From Lineus longissimus (Eukaryota > Nemertea > Pilidiophora > Heteronemertea > Lineidae), in contig NC_088322.1 of the NCBI RefSeq assembly GCF_910592395.1, positions 4,461,431 to 4,525,430 on the forward strand: a DNA stretch of 64,000 bases. The letters are read 5' to 3'. How positions within the stretch are numbered: position 1 is the first letter of the stretch; each line of letters opens with the position of its first letter. Shown here piece by piece: positions 39,422 to 47,853 of this stretch. Below the pieces are notes generated by a model. The model was not told where the DNA came from, searched no databases, and was given only the letters and a program-made list of their open reading frames with translations. The position numbers and the translations under genes were made by a program.

Positions 39422-40547
39422 AGATCGCGGTCCTGTCGATGGTGGCGGCGGTGGTAGTACTATAGGCAGCGGTGGCGGTGGTGGTTCTGATATACCTTCA
39501 ACAACAGCATCGGCAGCAACGGGTAGGGGTAGGGGTGACGACACTAGAAATAACATTGTAAAAAATGTCAAGAAATGCCATAGATACAGACACTCGGATA
39601 GAAATAAAGTAAGATATAAAAAAGGTCAAATGAAAAAGAAATGGTACAACGTGGGCGAACGTGTGTTATTTAGATGTGCTGGTCCGCAGTATACGAGAAA
39701 TATGACATATCCTGCTACTATTATGCAACAGGAATGTAAAAACAATACCAGATGGCAACCAAAACGTTTACCCGACGATATATGTATACCATCTGTTTGT
39801 TTGTCTTTTCATTTGACCAATGGTAGTCGTGCATGGTATTCATTTCCTAATGGAACGTCTACTCGAGATTATACACAAAAGACCCGATATATTTTTCCTT
39901 GGTCTTCGACAGCGCTCGTTAGTTGTCCGAGGGGATGGGTGAATGTAGTTACCGGGTCGGAAGCTATTCAATTCCGTTGTCAATGGGACGGTTTTTGGAT
40001 GGCAGATAAAGGAACGCCTAACGGTGTTGCCGGTGAAGAGACTCCTATGTCTTGTGTTGAATCTAAATGCCCGCCTTTCTTCTATACAACCACGAAAACG
40101 GTTTTGAGTAAATATGCGAGTATCTATGGTGGATTAATTTCAGCGAAACCTATAAGAGCTATTACCAGTGACGAAAGGCTAGATAACTGGCAGTTGGACT
40201 CAACACAAATGTTTGTCAAGATACCTAGCGAGTATCCACTTTTGCATTCTGAAATAGATGTAATTTGTCCAACTAATTACCTGGATAGATATTCTACGAT
40301 GAAAAAAATCACATTTACATGTACAAGTGACCATAAGTGGGTCCAGATTGATAAGACTAGCGGTGCTACTAAAGACAGAGGTGTTTTGTGTAAATTATTC
40401 GGCGACGACATAATTGCTATTAACCAAAATAAAAACGAGGACGGAATTAGACCTACCAGCAGCAGCAGTAGCACCACCACAATCCACATCCAGTGCTTCC
40501 TCTACGCCGTTGTTGGACAGATTATTGAACGACTCACCAGTAACTGA
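39312..40547 (+). CDS. Sushi/CCP-domain surface glycoprotein, ectodomain frame
   Basis: 411 residues. Residues 11-36 are a strong signal sequence (ASGLILGLLLMVVMMLVLLP). A Gly-rich linker follows, then about three modules with the complement-control-protein pattern (C, then V-x-F-x-C, then C-x(n)-W, then C) at about 90-165, 165-255 and 255-365. N-glycosylation sequons are present (NMTY, NNTR, NGTS). The last 35 residues in this frame are out of character. The Pro/Ser-rich stalk and transmembrane anchor are in the frame of 40414-40896, so an indel near 40450-40490 in an AGC/CACC repeat separates them. CCP modules in herpesviruses and poxviruses regulate complement; here only the fold is supported. 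Confidence 0.65.
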   Translation: MSSRASRWNFSASGLILGLLLMVVMMLVLLPLPVRSEDRGPVDGGGGGSTIGSGGGGGSDIPSTTASAATGRGRGDDTRNNIVKNVKKCHRYRHSDRNKVRYKKGQMKKKWYNVGERVLFRCAGPQYTRNMTYPATIMQQECKNNTRWQPKRLPDDICIPSVCLSFHLTNGSRAWYSFPNGTSTRDYTQKTRYIFPWSSTALVSCPRGWVNVVTGSEAIQFRCQWDGFWMADKGTPNGVAGEETPMSCVESKCPPFFYTTTKTVLSKYASIYGGLISAKPIRAITSDERLDNWQLDSTQMFVKIPSEYPLLHSEIDVICPTNYLDRYSTMKKITFTCTSDHKWVQIDKTSGATKDRGVLCKLFGDDIIAINQNKNEDGIRPTSSSSSTTTIHIQCFLYAVVGQIIERLTSN

Positions 40548-40896
40548 CGCAACGCCTGATGTGAAAAATGTTCCGTTTGATGAAATTTATGGTAGAGCAG
40601 TTGCTAGTACCACACCCAGTGTGAAATTGATAGAGGTCGGAATAGCAGATGAAAATATCGACGGCACATACCACGACCGATCATCTCCGCCACATCCACC
40701 CATACCACCACCACATAATTCTCGAGAAAATGAAATAAATCCTATCAGGGACATTTCTAGAACAATCGACTTGACATCTGGTAAATCGCCTAAAGCGACG
40801 ACAAACGAGCCACCTTTCATCTTGTATGTGATATTAGGTTGTGTCTTTGGTATTTTCGTGATAATCGGCTTTACAGTCTACATATATCTGCGTTAG
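40414..40896 (+). CDS. Stalk, membrane anchor and tail of the sushi-domain glycoprotein (shifted frame)
   Basis: The frame from about 40460 to 40896 encodes a Pro/Ser/Thr stalk, a Pro-His-Pro stretch and a C-terminal hydrophobic span (FILYVILGCVFGIFVIIGF) ending in a very short tail. It has no proper start of its own and is best read as the 3' part of 39312-40547. Convention puts the anchor on the same polypeptide; the present sequence does not. Confidence 0.6.
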   Translation: MLLTKIKTRTELDLPAAAVAPPQSTSSASSTPLLDRLLNDSPVTDATPDVKNVPFDEIYGRAVASTTPSVKLIEVGIADENIDGTYHDRSSPPHPPIPPPHNSRENEINPIRDISRTIDLTSGKSPKATTNEPPFILYVILGCVFGIFVIIGFTVYIYLR

Positions 40897-41215
40897 CTCT
40901 ACAACATGTTCTAACTTCCTGTTTAAAGTTGTGTTTATGAACAGGAAGTTGGGACTTAGAAAATTTTCGGGAAAAAATCGAAAACTGGATTTTTTCTCTA
41001 TTAGATGCTACATTGCTTAATAGCTTGGCCGGTACTTTTCGAATCTCAAAAATTATAGTACGTTAATTAGATCAGTGCTTTCTGCTGGTGCTCGTATCTT
41101 TATAATATTTTGTAATTGTGTGTTTGTGTGAAAAAAATACATATTTACCGATCAGCGTATCTACAGTTTTCTGCATAGCGATCTACACGCCGCAGTTTCG
41201 CGCAACGTCTCAAAG
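40897..41215. promoter_or_regulatory. ETS hairpin element and major capsid gene promoter
   Basis: TAACTTCCTGTTT (40911) and AACAGGAAGTTGGG (40939) face each other, followed by GGACTTAGAAAATTTTCGGG. A TTTATAAT box near 41099 is about 115 bases before the ATG at 41216. Confidence 0.6.
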
Positions 41216-44200
41216 ATGACTACTCTACCATATAAGCAGCTCGGTATGGGCCTGGGTAAGAATAATACCCTAGGCAATACCAATGTTCAGACCACGGCGC
41301 AACCGCAACAGGTCCTAACCAATAAAATCGGTCTGTCCAAACTTATGGTGAAGTCGGCCATGGAAAAACTGCGTGGAATGGCCGATGGCGATTTCAATAT
41401 CGATTCATTGTTCGAATGGCCACCTTTGTATCTGCGACTGGTAACCATGATCACATCTGGTCGAGATATGGCCTCGTCTAATGTGCTACAGTGTGTGAGG
41501 CCTTATATCAGCGAGTTGTCTAGTCTCACAGCTATTGATCTAAGAGAGAGGTTGACAGTGAAGAAAATTTTACCTGCCGGCCCTGGTCGTGAAAACGTAC
41601 ACCGTTCCAACTCCGTTGCCTATCACTTGGACAGGGGCTACATCGACGACCACACAGAGGCTAGCATGATAATCCCTGGTAAACTGAGTAAGTTGCAAGA
41701 ACAAGCATTTAAAAGTATTCAAAGTCTAAACAGCATCATCGGTAAAGGCTTGTCAAACGAGACCGAAGCGAAAGCACAAGTCCGTGGACTGGCCAAAGAA
41801 ATATATTACATCTTACTGGCACACACTGCCGATGAGGCTGCCATTGCCGAAGAAAGTCTACAGCTGGGAGTTCGCTTCACCAATTTGAACGCCATGGATA
41901 ATTACACGATCGATGCTGCGACAAGGAAGGTGGGAGAAAAATTCAAAACCGATATCCAGTATTCGCAATGCAAACGTGCCAGATATGAAGGCACCACTGT
42001 TACGGAAATTACCAATGAACTTAGACAAGACACGTTTGTTGAAGCCAAGGTGGAAGAGGATATGAAGGATATCTTTGTTATGAATAAGAAACCGCTAGAA
42101 TTTCCCAGGCTGATCACGAAGCTGTCTGAATCGATTGAAAACCCACTGTCAACAACGTCCCAACAAGAACCAAAAGATATCATGAATACTGCGTCTATTA
42201 GCTACACCTCACCTCTTGGAACAACTGTTACAGGAAAGCCCTCTGCTTATGTGTTTGTTTCTGAAAACACGATAAAGTACATGCGTGAAATGGGACTGCT
42301 GTACGATGGGAAGCTAACCGATCGTAAGCCGGTCTACACTCTCCCCACAGAAGCTCTTGAAAATATCCCAGATACAAATGTGTATAAAATCGTTGTGTTG
42401 GAGAAACAACCGAAAAACAAGGACCCTATTCCAAAGTTGCAAAACGAAGATGGAATCTTGAAACAAGATGCAACAGGGTTTGAAGTGGCCGATATGCTTT
42501 TCGAAATGACTGCGCTCGGTAGACGATTGTTTAACAAGGTTGATACACCACTCGGCGAGGAAAATCCGTCGGAAGTTAGTCAGGGTATTATTGGATATTG
42601 GGTCATTTCGCGGCCGTGCCAGGTCATGGTTGACAATGGGCAAATATATCCAGTGGAGGAATTTGTTCAAGAGGACGCCGAAGCAGCGCTAAGACCCGAC
42701 GCGATCAACTATACGAGAAATATGGTCACCACAATCGACCAGGGCGTATTTTCTGAAGCAAATTTTAGACCAGAGTCCTGGCTGTCGGTTTTGGATAAGA
42801 ACAACACGTCGCAGTTGAATCCAGTAAAGCTTTTCGATGTAAAGGATGTGCATAGCCACGAACCTGGGTTGTGTAAACAACCGGTAACATTCGGTAGGAA
42901 GCAGTTGTGTTACTCTGTAACTCACCCTATGCTGCATTATGCCACTGATGCCGAAGATGCCATGAATACGAACATCGAATTGCTGAATAAATTGAGCAAC
43001 TCGTGTAGCGATACTGTTTTGCTTCGGTCGGGTATGAAAATGTTAGTGGAAACTGTGACCGATCGAAAGGAAAAGTTTAGAGTTGTGCGCCAAAATAAAT
43101 CATCGCCTGTGGGCGACGCCGCCGAAGAAGATTTGCTAGCAGCCGAGTATGGGCCAAATTTCCGTTGGGAATGGGATGAACAAGAGGAGAAGATGTATCT
43201 GAAGAGACAGTCGATTGTTCACCAATATCCACCGTATTCGCTGGGCATGCCAACACAAGAATTGAGGGGTACTCAGCTGCTGGCCTATATGGCTTGTGAC
43301 AAACAAATCTCAACCCTGAACGCTACTCTGGACACATTGCAAACGTATTTGGCCGGTGACGATCGCACTTTCTATTGGGATGCCGAAGATACAGATACAA
43401 TGTTTGAACCGAAAGCTCACGACAACAGAGCCAATACAACACCCGATATGTACGAAACAACAGCTGCCCAGTTTGCAACAAGCGCTAAGCAGATTGTTGA
43501 TCAAATGATTACCGCCTACCGGAGCATCTACGGCCTCACTGACGACGAAATGGCCGATATGAATTACCTTTTCGATGGAAAATGTTGCACAGGCGATACT
43601 AAGACAGCGAGGTTGAACTTTCAAAGATGGAAAGTGTTTTCATGTGTCCTCCTGCCAACACTGTGTAGAAATATCAAGGCCGTGTTCAACTACAATACCG
43701 ACAGCGAAGCCAAGGTGGATAACGCACCAACAGGAATGTTTTTAAACTCCGGGCTCACAACAGATCCAATGGACGGTTACATGGCCTACGACGATACATT
43801 GGATACTGCAAAAATCAATGAGATCGCTGCCACATTTATGAACAAAGACGAATGGGACAACTACGTGAACGTTGAAAACGCACCCTACGATTACGTGGGA
43901 AGTTGTAACATTTCTGCGTGCACTGCTCCTGGGAGGAAATTGAATCTGCGATTGTGTATGGTTTTCATGGGCTACGAAAAGACCGGTCCGTTTGCTTTGA
44001 CCCAGATGGTGTTGAAACAAATTCACCTGCCGTTACAAGTTAGAAACACGATAAAACAGAAAATGTACGCCGAAAACGCCATCATCATCAAACCTTGCGG
44101 TATGGTTAGCATCATGGATACCGGATCACAGCGAAAAACCGGTATGAACACAGATAGGGATGTGAGCTGTAAATTGTCCTCGAATCTGAAGTCTTCGCCA

Positions 44201-45262
44201 AATACACTTATGGGCATATCTGGCGTTAAGTTGGTTAGCGTGTGCGAAAACCCGAAAATAGTTCAAGCCAACTGCAACGCAGACAAATCGCCAAGAATGA
44301 GCATCGATTATTACACGCGTTCGATAAGAGGTGATATAGCATTGACCATCAACGATATCAACACTAACGAGGGCAGGGCAGACAGTTCACTGGTTCAGTA
44401 CATGTCGAAGAGGGACATCGAAACGCTCAACACCCAACAGAAGGCCACACTGGCTACAATGGATATACCAACAGATTCAAATGCTCCGTTCTCGATGATC
44501 GAATGCGAGAGTGGCAGATACAAGGTGCACGACTTTAACGACGATTACATACCTATTTATGCTCCAGCGACTTCTGGTGTAAGTGCAAAGTACAGAAGTG
44601 TGATTGGTCATCCTCTACACAAAGCCAGATCGACCGACGACGATGTTAACCCCTACATTCAATTCTATTTCAAAACAAGGGCCCGTGAATCGGACAACTG
44701 GTGGATGAGCAATATCTGCGGATTCGGTATTACGCATTTCATGCCAACACTGTCTAACATGACACCCAACTTTCCTTTCATGACGTGCAATATAGCAAAC
44801 GGAAATTCACCCGCCGTGTCTCAAACACGTGCTTACTTCGAATGGATGTACAATTTGTCGGATTCAAGCATGTGCGCATCATTCACCCCCTACGAAATGT
44901 CTGTGCTTACGAATTATGGTCTGAGACAGAGTTCCGACAAGGCTGATTTTACCGTTAACGGCGACTCACTTCTCAATCCGGTTACATCTGCGCAACTGCA
45001 TCCGCGTGATTTCACATCGAAGTTGGGCTTCTCATTCCCTAGCACACAATACACGGACGAACAAATGAAAGTACAAACCGAAGTTGGATTTGCTGGCCAA
45101 TTCCTAGTTACAACACAAGAGGATGGTGGTTGTTTGTTCAGCAAACCTGACGATATTAGTGGGACGTGTTATTACGTCCGTTCGCCACTCAACTACACCA
45201 GAGAGACCGTGATGCCACCAGTGGGAACAACCGGACCCACCACCAGTGCATTTATAGTGTAA
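41216..45262 (+). CDS. Probable major capsid protein
   Basis: 1348 uninterrupted residues, ATG 41216, matching the size of herpesvirus major capsid proteins (about 1300-1400). No signal peptide, membrane span or low-complexity region; Asn/Thr/Met-rich soluble composition with even Cys scatter, as in capsid shell proteins. It is followed by ORFs of triplex-like size, and a protease/scaffold pair lies elsewhere in the window. I do not recognise a short diagnostic motif, so the call rests on length, texture and gene context. It is the longest intact ORF here and shows no frame break, suggesting either selection or a young insertion. Confidence 0.65.
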   Translation: MTTLPYKQLGMGLGKNNTLGNTNVQTTAQPQQVLTNKIGLSKLMVKSAMEKLRGMADGDFNIDSLFEWPPLYLRLVTMITSGRDMASSNVLQCVRPYISELSSLTAIDLRERLTVKKILPAGPGRENVHRSNSVAYHLDRGYIDDHTEASMIIPGKLSKLQEQAFKSIQSLNSIIGKGLSNETEAKAQVRGLAKEIYYILLAHTADEAAIAEESLQLGVRFTNLNAMDNYTIDAATRKVGEKFKTDIQYSQCKRARYEGTTVTEITNELRQDTFVEAKVEEDMKDIFVMNKKPLEFPRLITKLSESIENPLSTTSQQEPKDIMNTASISYTSPLGTTVTGKPSAYVFVSENTIKYMREMGLLYDGKLTDRKPVYTLPTEALENIPDTNVYKIVVLEKQPKNKDPIPKLQNEDGILKQDATGFEVADMLFEMTALGRRLFNKVDTPLGEENPSEVSQGIIGYWVISRPCQVMVDNGQIYPVEEFVQEDAEAALRPDAINYTRNMVTTIDQGVFSEANFRPESWLSVLDKNNTSQLNPVKLFDVKDVHSHEPGLCKQPVTFGRKQLCYSVTHPMLHYATDAEDAMNTNIELLNKLSNSCSDTVLLRSGMKMLVETVTDRKEKFRVVRQNKSSPVGDAAEEDLLAAEYGPNFRWEWDEQEEKMYLKRQSIVHQYPPYSLGMPTQELRGTQLLAYMACDKQISTLNATLDTLQTYLAGDDRTFYWDAEDTDTMFEPKAHDNRANTTPDMYETTAAQFATSAKQIVDQMITAYRSIYGLTDDEMADMNYLFDGKCCTGDTKTARLNFQRWKVFSCVLLPTLCRNIKAVFNYNTDSEAKVDNAPTGMFLNSGLTTDPMDGYMAYDDTLDTAKINEIAATFMNKDEWDNYVNVENAPYDYVGSCNISACTAPGRKLNLRLCMVFMGYEKTGPFALTQMVLKQIHLPLQVRNTIKQKMYAENAIIIKPCGMVSIMDTGSQRKTGMNTDRDVSCKLSSNLKSSPNTLMGISGVKLVSVCENPKIVQANCNADKSPRMSIDYYTRSIRGDIALTINDINTNEGRADSSLVQYMSKRDIETLNTQQKATLATMDIPTDSNAPFSMIECESGRYKVHDFNDDYIPIYAPATSGVSAKYRSVIGHPLHKARSTDDDVNPYIQFYFKTRARESDNWWMSNICGFGITHFMPTLSNMTPNFPFMTCNIANGNSPAVSQTRAYFEWMYNLSDSSMCASFTPYEMSVLTNYGLRQSSDKADFTVNGDSLLNPVTSAQLHPRDFTSKLGFSFPSTQYTDEQMKVQTEVGFAGQFLVTTQEDGGCLFSKPDDISGTCYYVRSPLNYTRETVMPPVGTTGPTTSAFIV

Positions 45263-45401
45263 AACAGCGATATTTTCGAACATCGTGAAAATTGCGAAAA
45301 ATCGTGAAAATTTTCTAAGTCCAACACTTCCTGATTGTATCGTGCTTTTTAACTTCATGTTTGTGATATCAATTTTGAACAGGAAGTTAGAGGGGATTTG
45401 G
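45263..45401. promoter_or_regulatory. ETS hairpin element after the capsid gene
   Basis: GAAAATTTTCTAAGTCCAAC (45306) runs directly into ACTTCCTG; AACAGGAAGTTAG follows at 45379. Same architecture as at 40897, inverted. Confidence 0.65.
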
Positions 45402-46226
45402 ATGACAATGGATGACTCGGAAAATACGCCAATCGGCTATCCGTACATGAAATTTGCAGACGCCTTTAACCATTACATTTTCCACGGGAATATGACGAAA
45501 AAATCTACAGACATGGCTGGTGGTACTACTTGTACTTATTGCAATGCAGTTTTGGATAACGAACAAAAAGTGCACGAAACGATTACTCGATTTATGATAC
45601 AAGAGCCCCTGGTGGAAGTGATCATCAGACACTGTTACGAACATTTCAACGTACAGTGTGCCGGATCGAACAGTCCAATATTGCATAAGGGACAACTGTC
45701 TAGGGACCAGTGTTTACAGATTTTAAACAGATGGCAGGAGGAGCGGAATGTGACGACCAGAGACGAATACTACGCATCGTGTCGAAATAAATTACGTGTG
45801 ATGATGGAAGACAATTTCCCTGGCTGCGAAAAATTTTTAGATTTAATAAAGGACTTACCGGAACACCTGTGGCAGTACACGCCACTGGTCGAACACACGG
45901 AGCTGTTTAAAAACGCCAAGAAACGTTATGCGAAATTGTGTCCTGATGCTGCTTCTAGACTTCCTGATCCAGAATCGTTAGAATGTGGTGATTATTTTTT
46001 TCTAACGTATCTTACCTGTTTGAACGGATTGACGGCGATTAACCCTGCTGGCTATAGATTTTCTCTATTTGGAGAAAGTATACCCAGACAAACGATTGTG
46101 CATCTGCTCGAGACGAAACTGAAGCTAAGGCGTTATAAGCAGACCATTTCGAAGATCTTGGATTCTGTAGATTTTAATATTAACGAAAGTGATTTCATCT
46201 GGGACCAACATCACACTCACCCATAA
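45402..46226 (+). CDS. Unknown capsid-cluster protein, 274 residues
   Basis: ATG at 45402 (MTMDDSEN) sits 10 bases after the GGAAGTTAG box; a longer frame from 45285 has no ATG before it. CTYCNAVL with a later RHCYEHFNVQC forms a possible zinc site (residues about 40-85). Tight spacing to the capsid gene and the next ORF suggests an operon-like late cluster. No family recognised; a triplex-monomer or nuclear-egress protein is possible. Confidence 0.55.
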   Translation: MTMDDSENTPIGYPYMKFADAFNHYIFHGNMTKKSTDMAGGTTCTYCNAVLDNEQKVHETITRFMIQEPLVEVIIRHCYEHFNVQCAGSNSPILHKGQLSRDQCLQILNRWQEERNVTTRDEYYASCRNKLRVMMEDNFPGCEKFLDLIKDLPEHLWQYTPLVEHTELFKNAKKRYAKLCPDAASRLPDPESLECGDYFFLTYLTCLNGLTAINPAGYRFSLFGESIPRQTIVHLLETKLKLRRYKQTISKILDSVDFNINESDFIWDQHHTHP

Positions 46227-46247
46227 TAATCTGCTGCTGCTGCGAAT

Positions 46248-47171
46248 ATGATGCGCCATACTTCAAAGTTCCGACTCGGTCGGATGACAACAAATCCATA
46301 CGAAAAAGTCAGCAAAGAAAGTCGTCTGCTGAGGAATCCTGTTAATATCTTTGTGCAACACGACCACGCATATCCCGAGGGTTTTGCTAACGAAAATGAC
46401 ACGAATAGACTTTACCTGAAGCAGATACAGACTGTAAATTTCAATCACGACGGTATAAATGTCGGTTTTGGCAAATCTTTACAAGCTACGATAGAAAAGA
46501 AGCCACCCATTTGTGCAGGATATAAAAATATCGCGTTAAAAGAGGATACTTACTATTCTTCTTCGAACGCCGGTACGAATGTGACATGTTTAAATACGGG
46601 TCCTTCACCGATGACCATTGCCACAGAATTGGCCGTGATACCGCCTATTTGTGATTCAACACGATTCGTGAGACACGAAGTTGAAAAGGACAAGAAAGAT
46701 GCCAAAGATGAATACGTGATGTATCCTTTGCAGACGGTGAACCGAAACGACTATAATAAATACATCAATGAACTTTTCAACTACCTTCGAACAATGAAGT
46801 ATGTGTGGGACTTATTTAGCGACGATGTCACCGGTGGATATACCCGTAATAAACGAATGGGACCGGAAAGAGATGTCGATACGGATTTGACTGGTGTGGA
46901 ACTGGAAAGAGCTAAAATTGCTTTCCAGTATCAGATCAACAAGTATGCTGCTAGTCTGATGAAACAGAACGAGATATATCAAGATGTCGCAACAGCGGTC
47001 ACACGACACAGGAAGGAGACCAACCTCGAAATCAGTGACTACCACATCACCAAGGCTTTGCTCGATGTCTACGACACGTGGATTTTGGAAATTACAGGCT
47101 ATCAGCAATTGTTGTCTCCTCATGATTTCTTTAAGTCTGTTAAAAGTCTGTCAAAATTCTTGAAGTCGTGA
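46248..47171 (+). CDS. Possible triplex capsid protein
   Basis: 307 residues, ATG 46248, 21 bases after the previous stop. Size equals that of the herpesvirus triplex dimer subunit and the position just after the capsid gene is suggestive, but sequence evidence is lacking. The text is Asn/Tyr-rich with a helical C-terminal third. Its stop overlaps a GTG that opens the next frame. Confidence 0.4.
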   Translation: MMRHTSKFRLGRMTTNPYEKVSKESRLLRNPVNIFVQHDHAYPEGFANENDTNRLYLKQIQTVNFNHDGINVGFGKSLQATIEKKPPICAGYKNIALKEDTYYSSSNAGTNVTCLNTGPSPMTIATELAVIPPICDSTRFVRHEVEKDKKDAKDEYVMYPLQTVNRNDYNKYINELFNYLRTMKYVWDLFSDDVTGGYTRNKRMGPERDVDTDLTGVELERAKIAFQYQINKYAASLMKQNEIYQDVATAVTRHRKETNLEISDYHITKALLDVYDTWILEITGYQQLLSPHDFFKSVKSLSKFLKS

Positions 47172-47212
47172 AGGCGTTCGCCCGCGACGATACTGATGCA
47201 ATAAAGGACAAA

Positions 47213-47497
47213 ATGGAGAATTATCTCAAACAAATTGGAAACGAACATTTCAGCGCCTCTAAAGACCCGACATTCACAAGTAATATGGGTATATCACCCA
47301 TGATAAGTGCCGAAGACGATGAAATGACCAAAATGCTGGATATGTTGTATTCTTCTAACGATGTTGTGAAGAAAGTGTGCGCGTATTTCGATTCGTTCAA
47401 TTTACCGTGTGTCGGTAACATCGCCGAACTGCGTACAGACGTTAACACCCAAGATTGTGTGAAGCCTACAGGCGAAATGTACATTTACTTGAAGTGA
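47213..47497 (+). CDS. Small acidic protein, 94 residues
   Basis: First ATG in frame is 47213; the frame is open from a GTG at 47168 overlapping the upstream stop. Acidic, with a DDEMTKMLDML helix and three Cys. Could be a small capsid or tegument protein. Function unknown. Confidence 0.45.
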   Translation: MENYLKQIGNEHFSASKDPTFTSNMGISPMISAEDDEMTKMLDMLYSSNDVVKKVCAYFDSFNLPCVGNIAELRTDVNTQDCVKPTGEMYIYLK

Positions 47498-47853
47498 ATA
47501 ATATTATCTTGGACTATGTGCGTTAGAAAATGCCAGAAACTGTAAAATTTTGCTGCGAAAAAAATATGTGTAAAATTTTTCGACAAATTTTCTAAGTCCG
47601 TTTCTATGTAAAATCACGAGTGTCTAACTTCCTGGTTTGAACACCCTTTTTATTTAGCTTTCAAACGGAAGTTAGATACTTTGAATTTTATAGGGGAATG
47701 AACTTTGAAAATTTTTGTTGCGTATATATACTTGCATGTATGTAATATATTATTGTCAATTTCTTTTGTTTCTGTACTATCAAAAACACGAATAAAAATG
47801 TATTTGCAATACAATTCCATGTTTTGTTAACTATTTCTCTCTTGTGGGGCATC
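47498..47853. promoter_or_regulatory. ETS hairpin element and promoter of the coiled-coil gene
   Basis: AAATTTTCTAAGTCCG (47585), CTAACTTCCTGGTTTGAA (47624) and TTCAAACGGAAGTTAG (47660) form a hairpin. AATAAAAATG near 47792 may be a polyadenylation signal. Confidence 0.6.
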
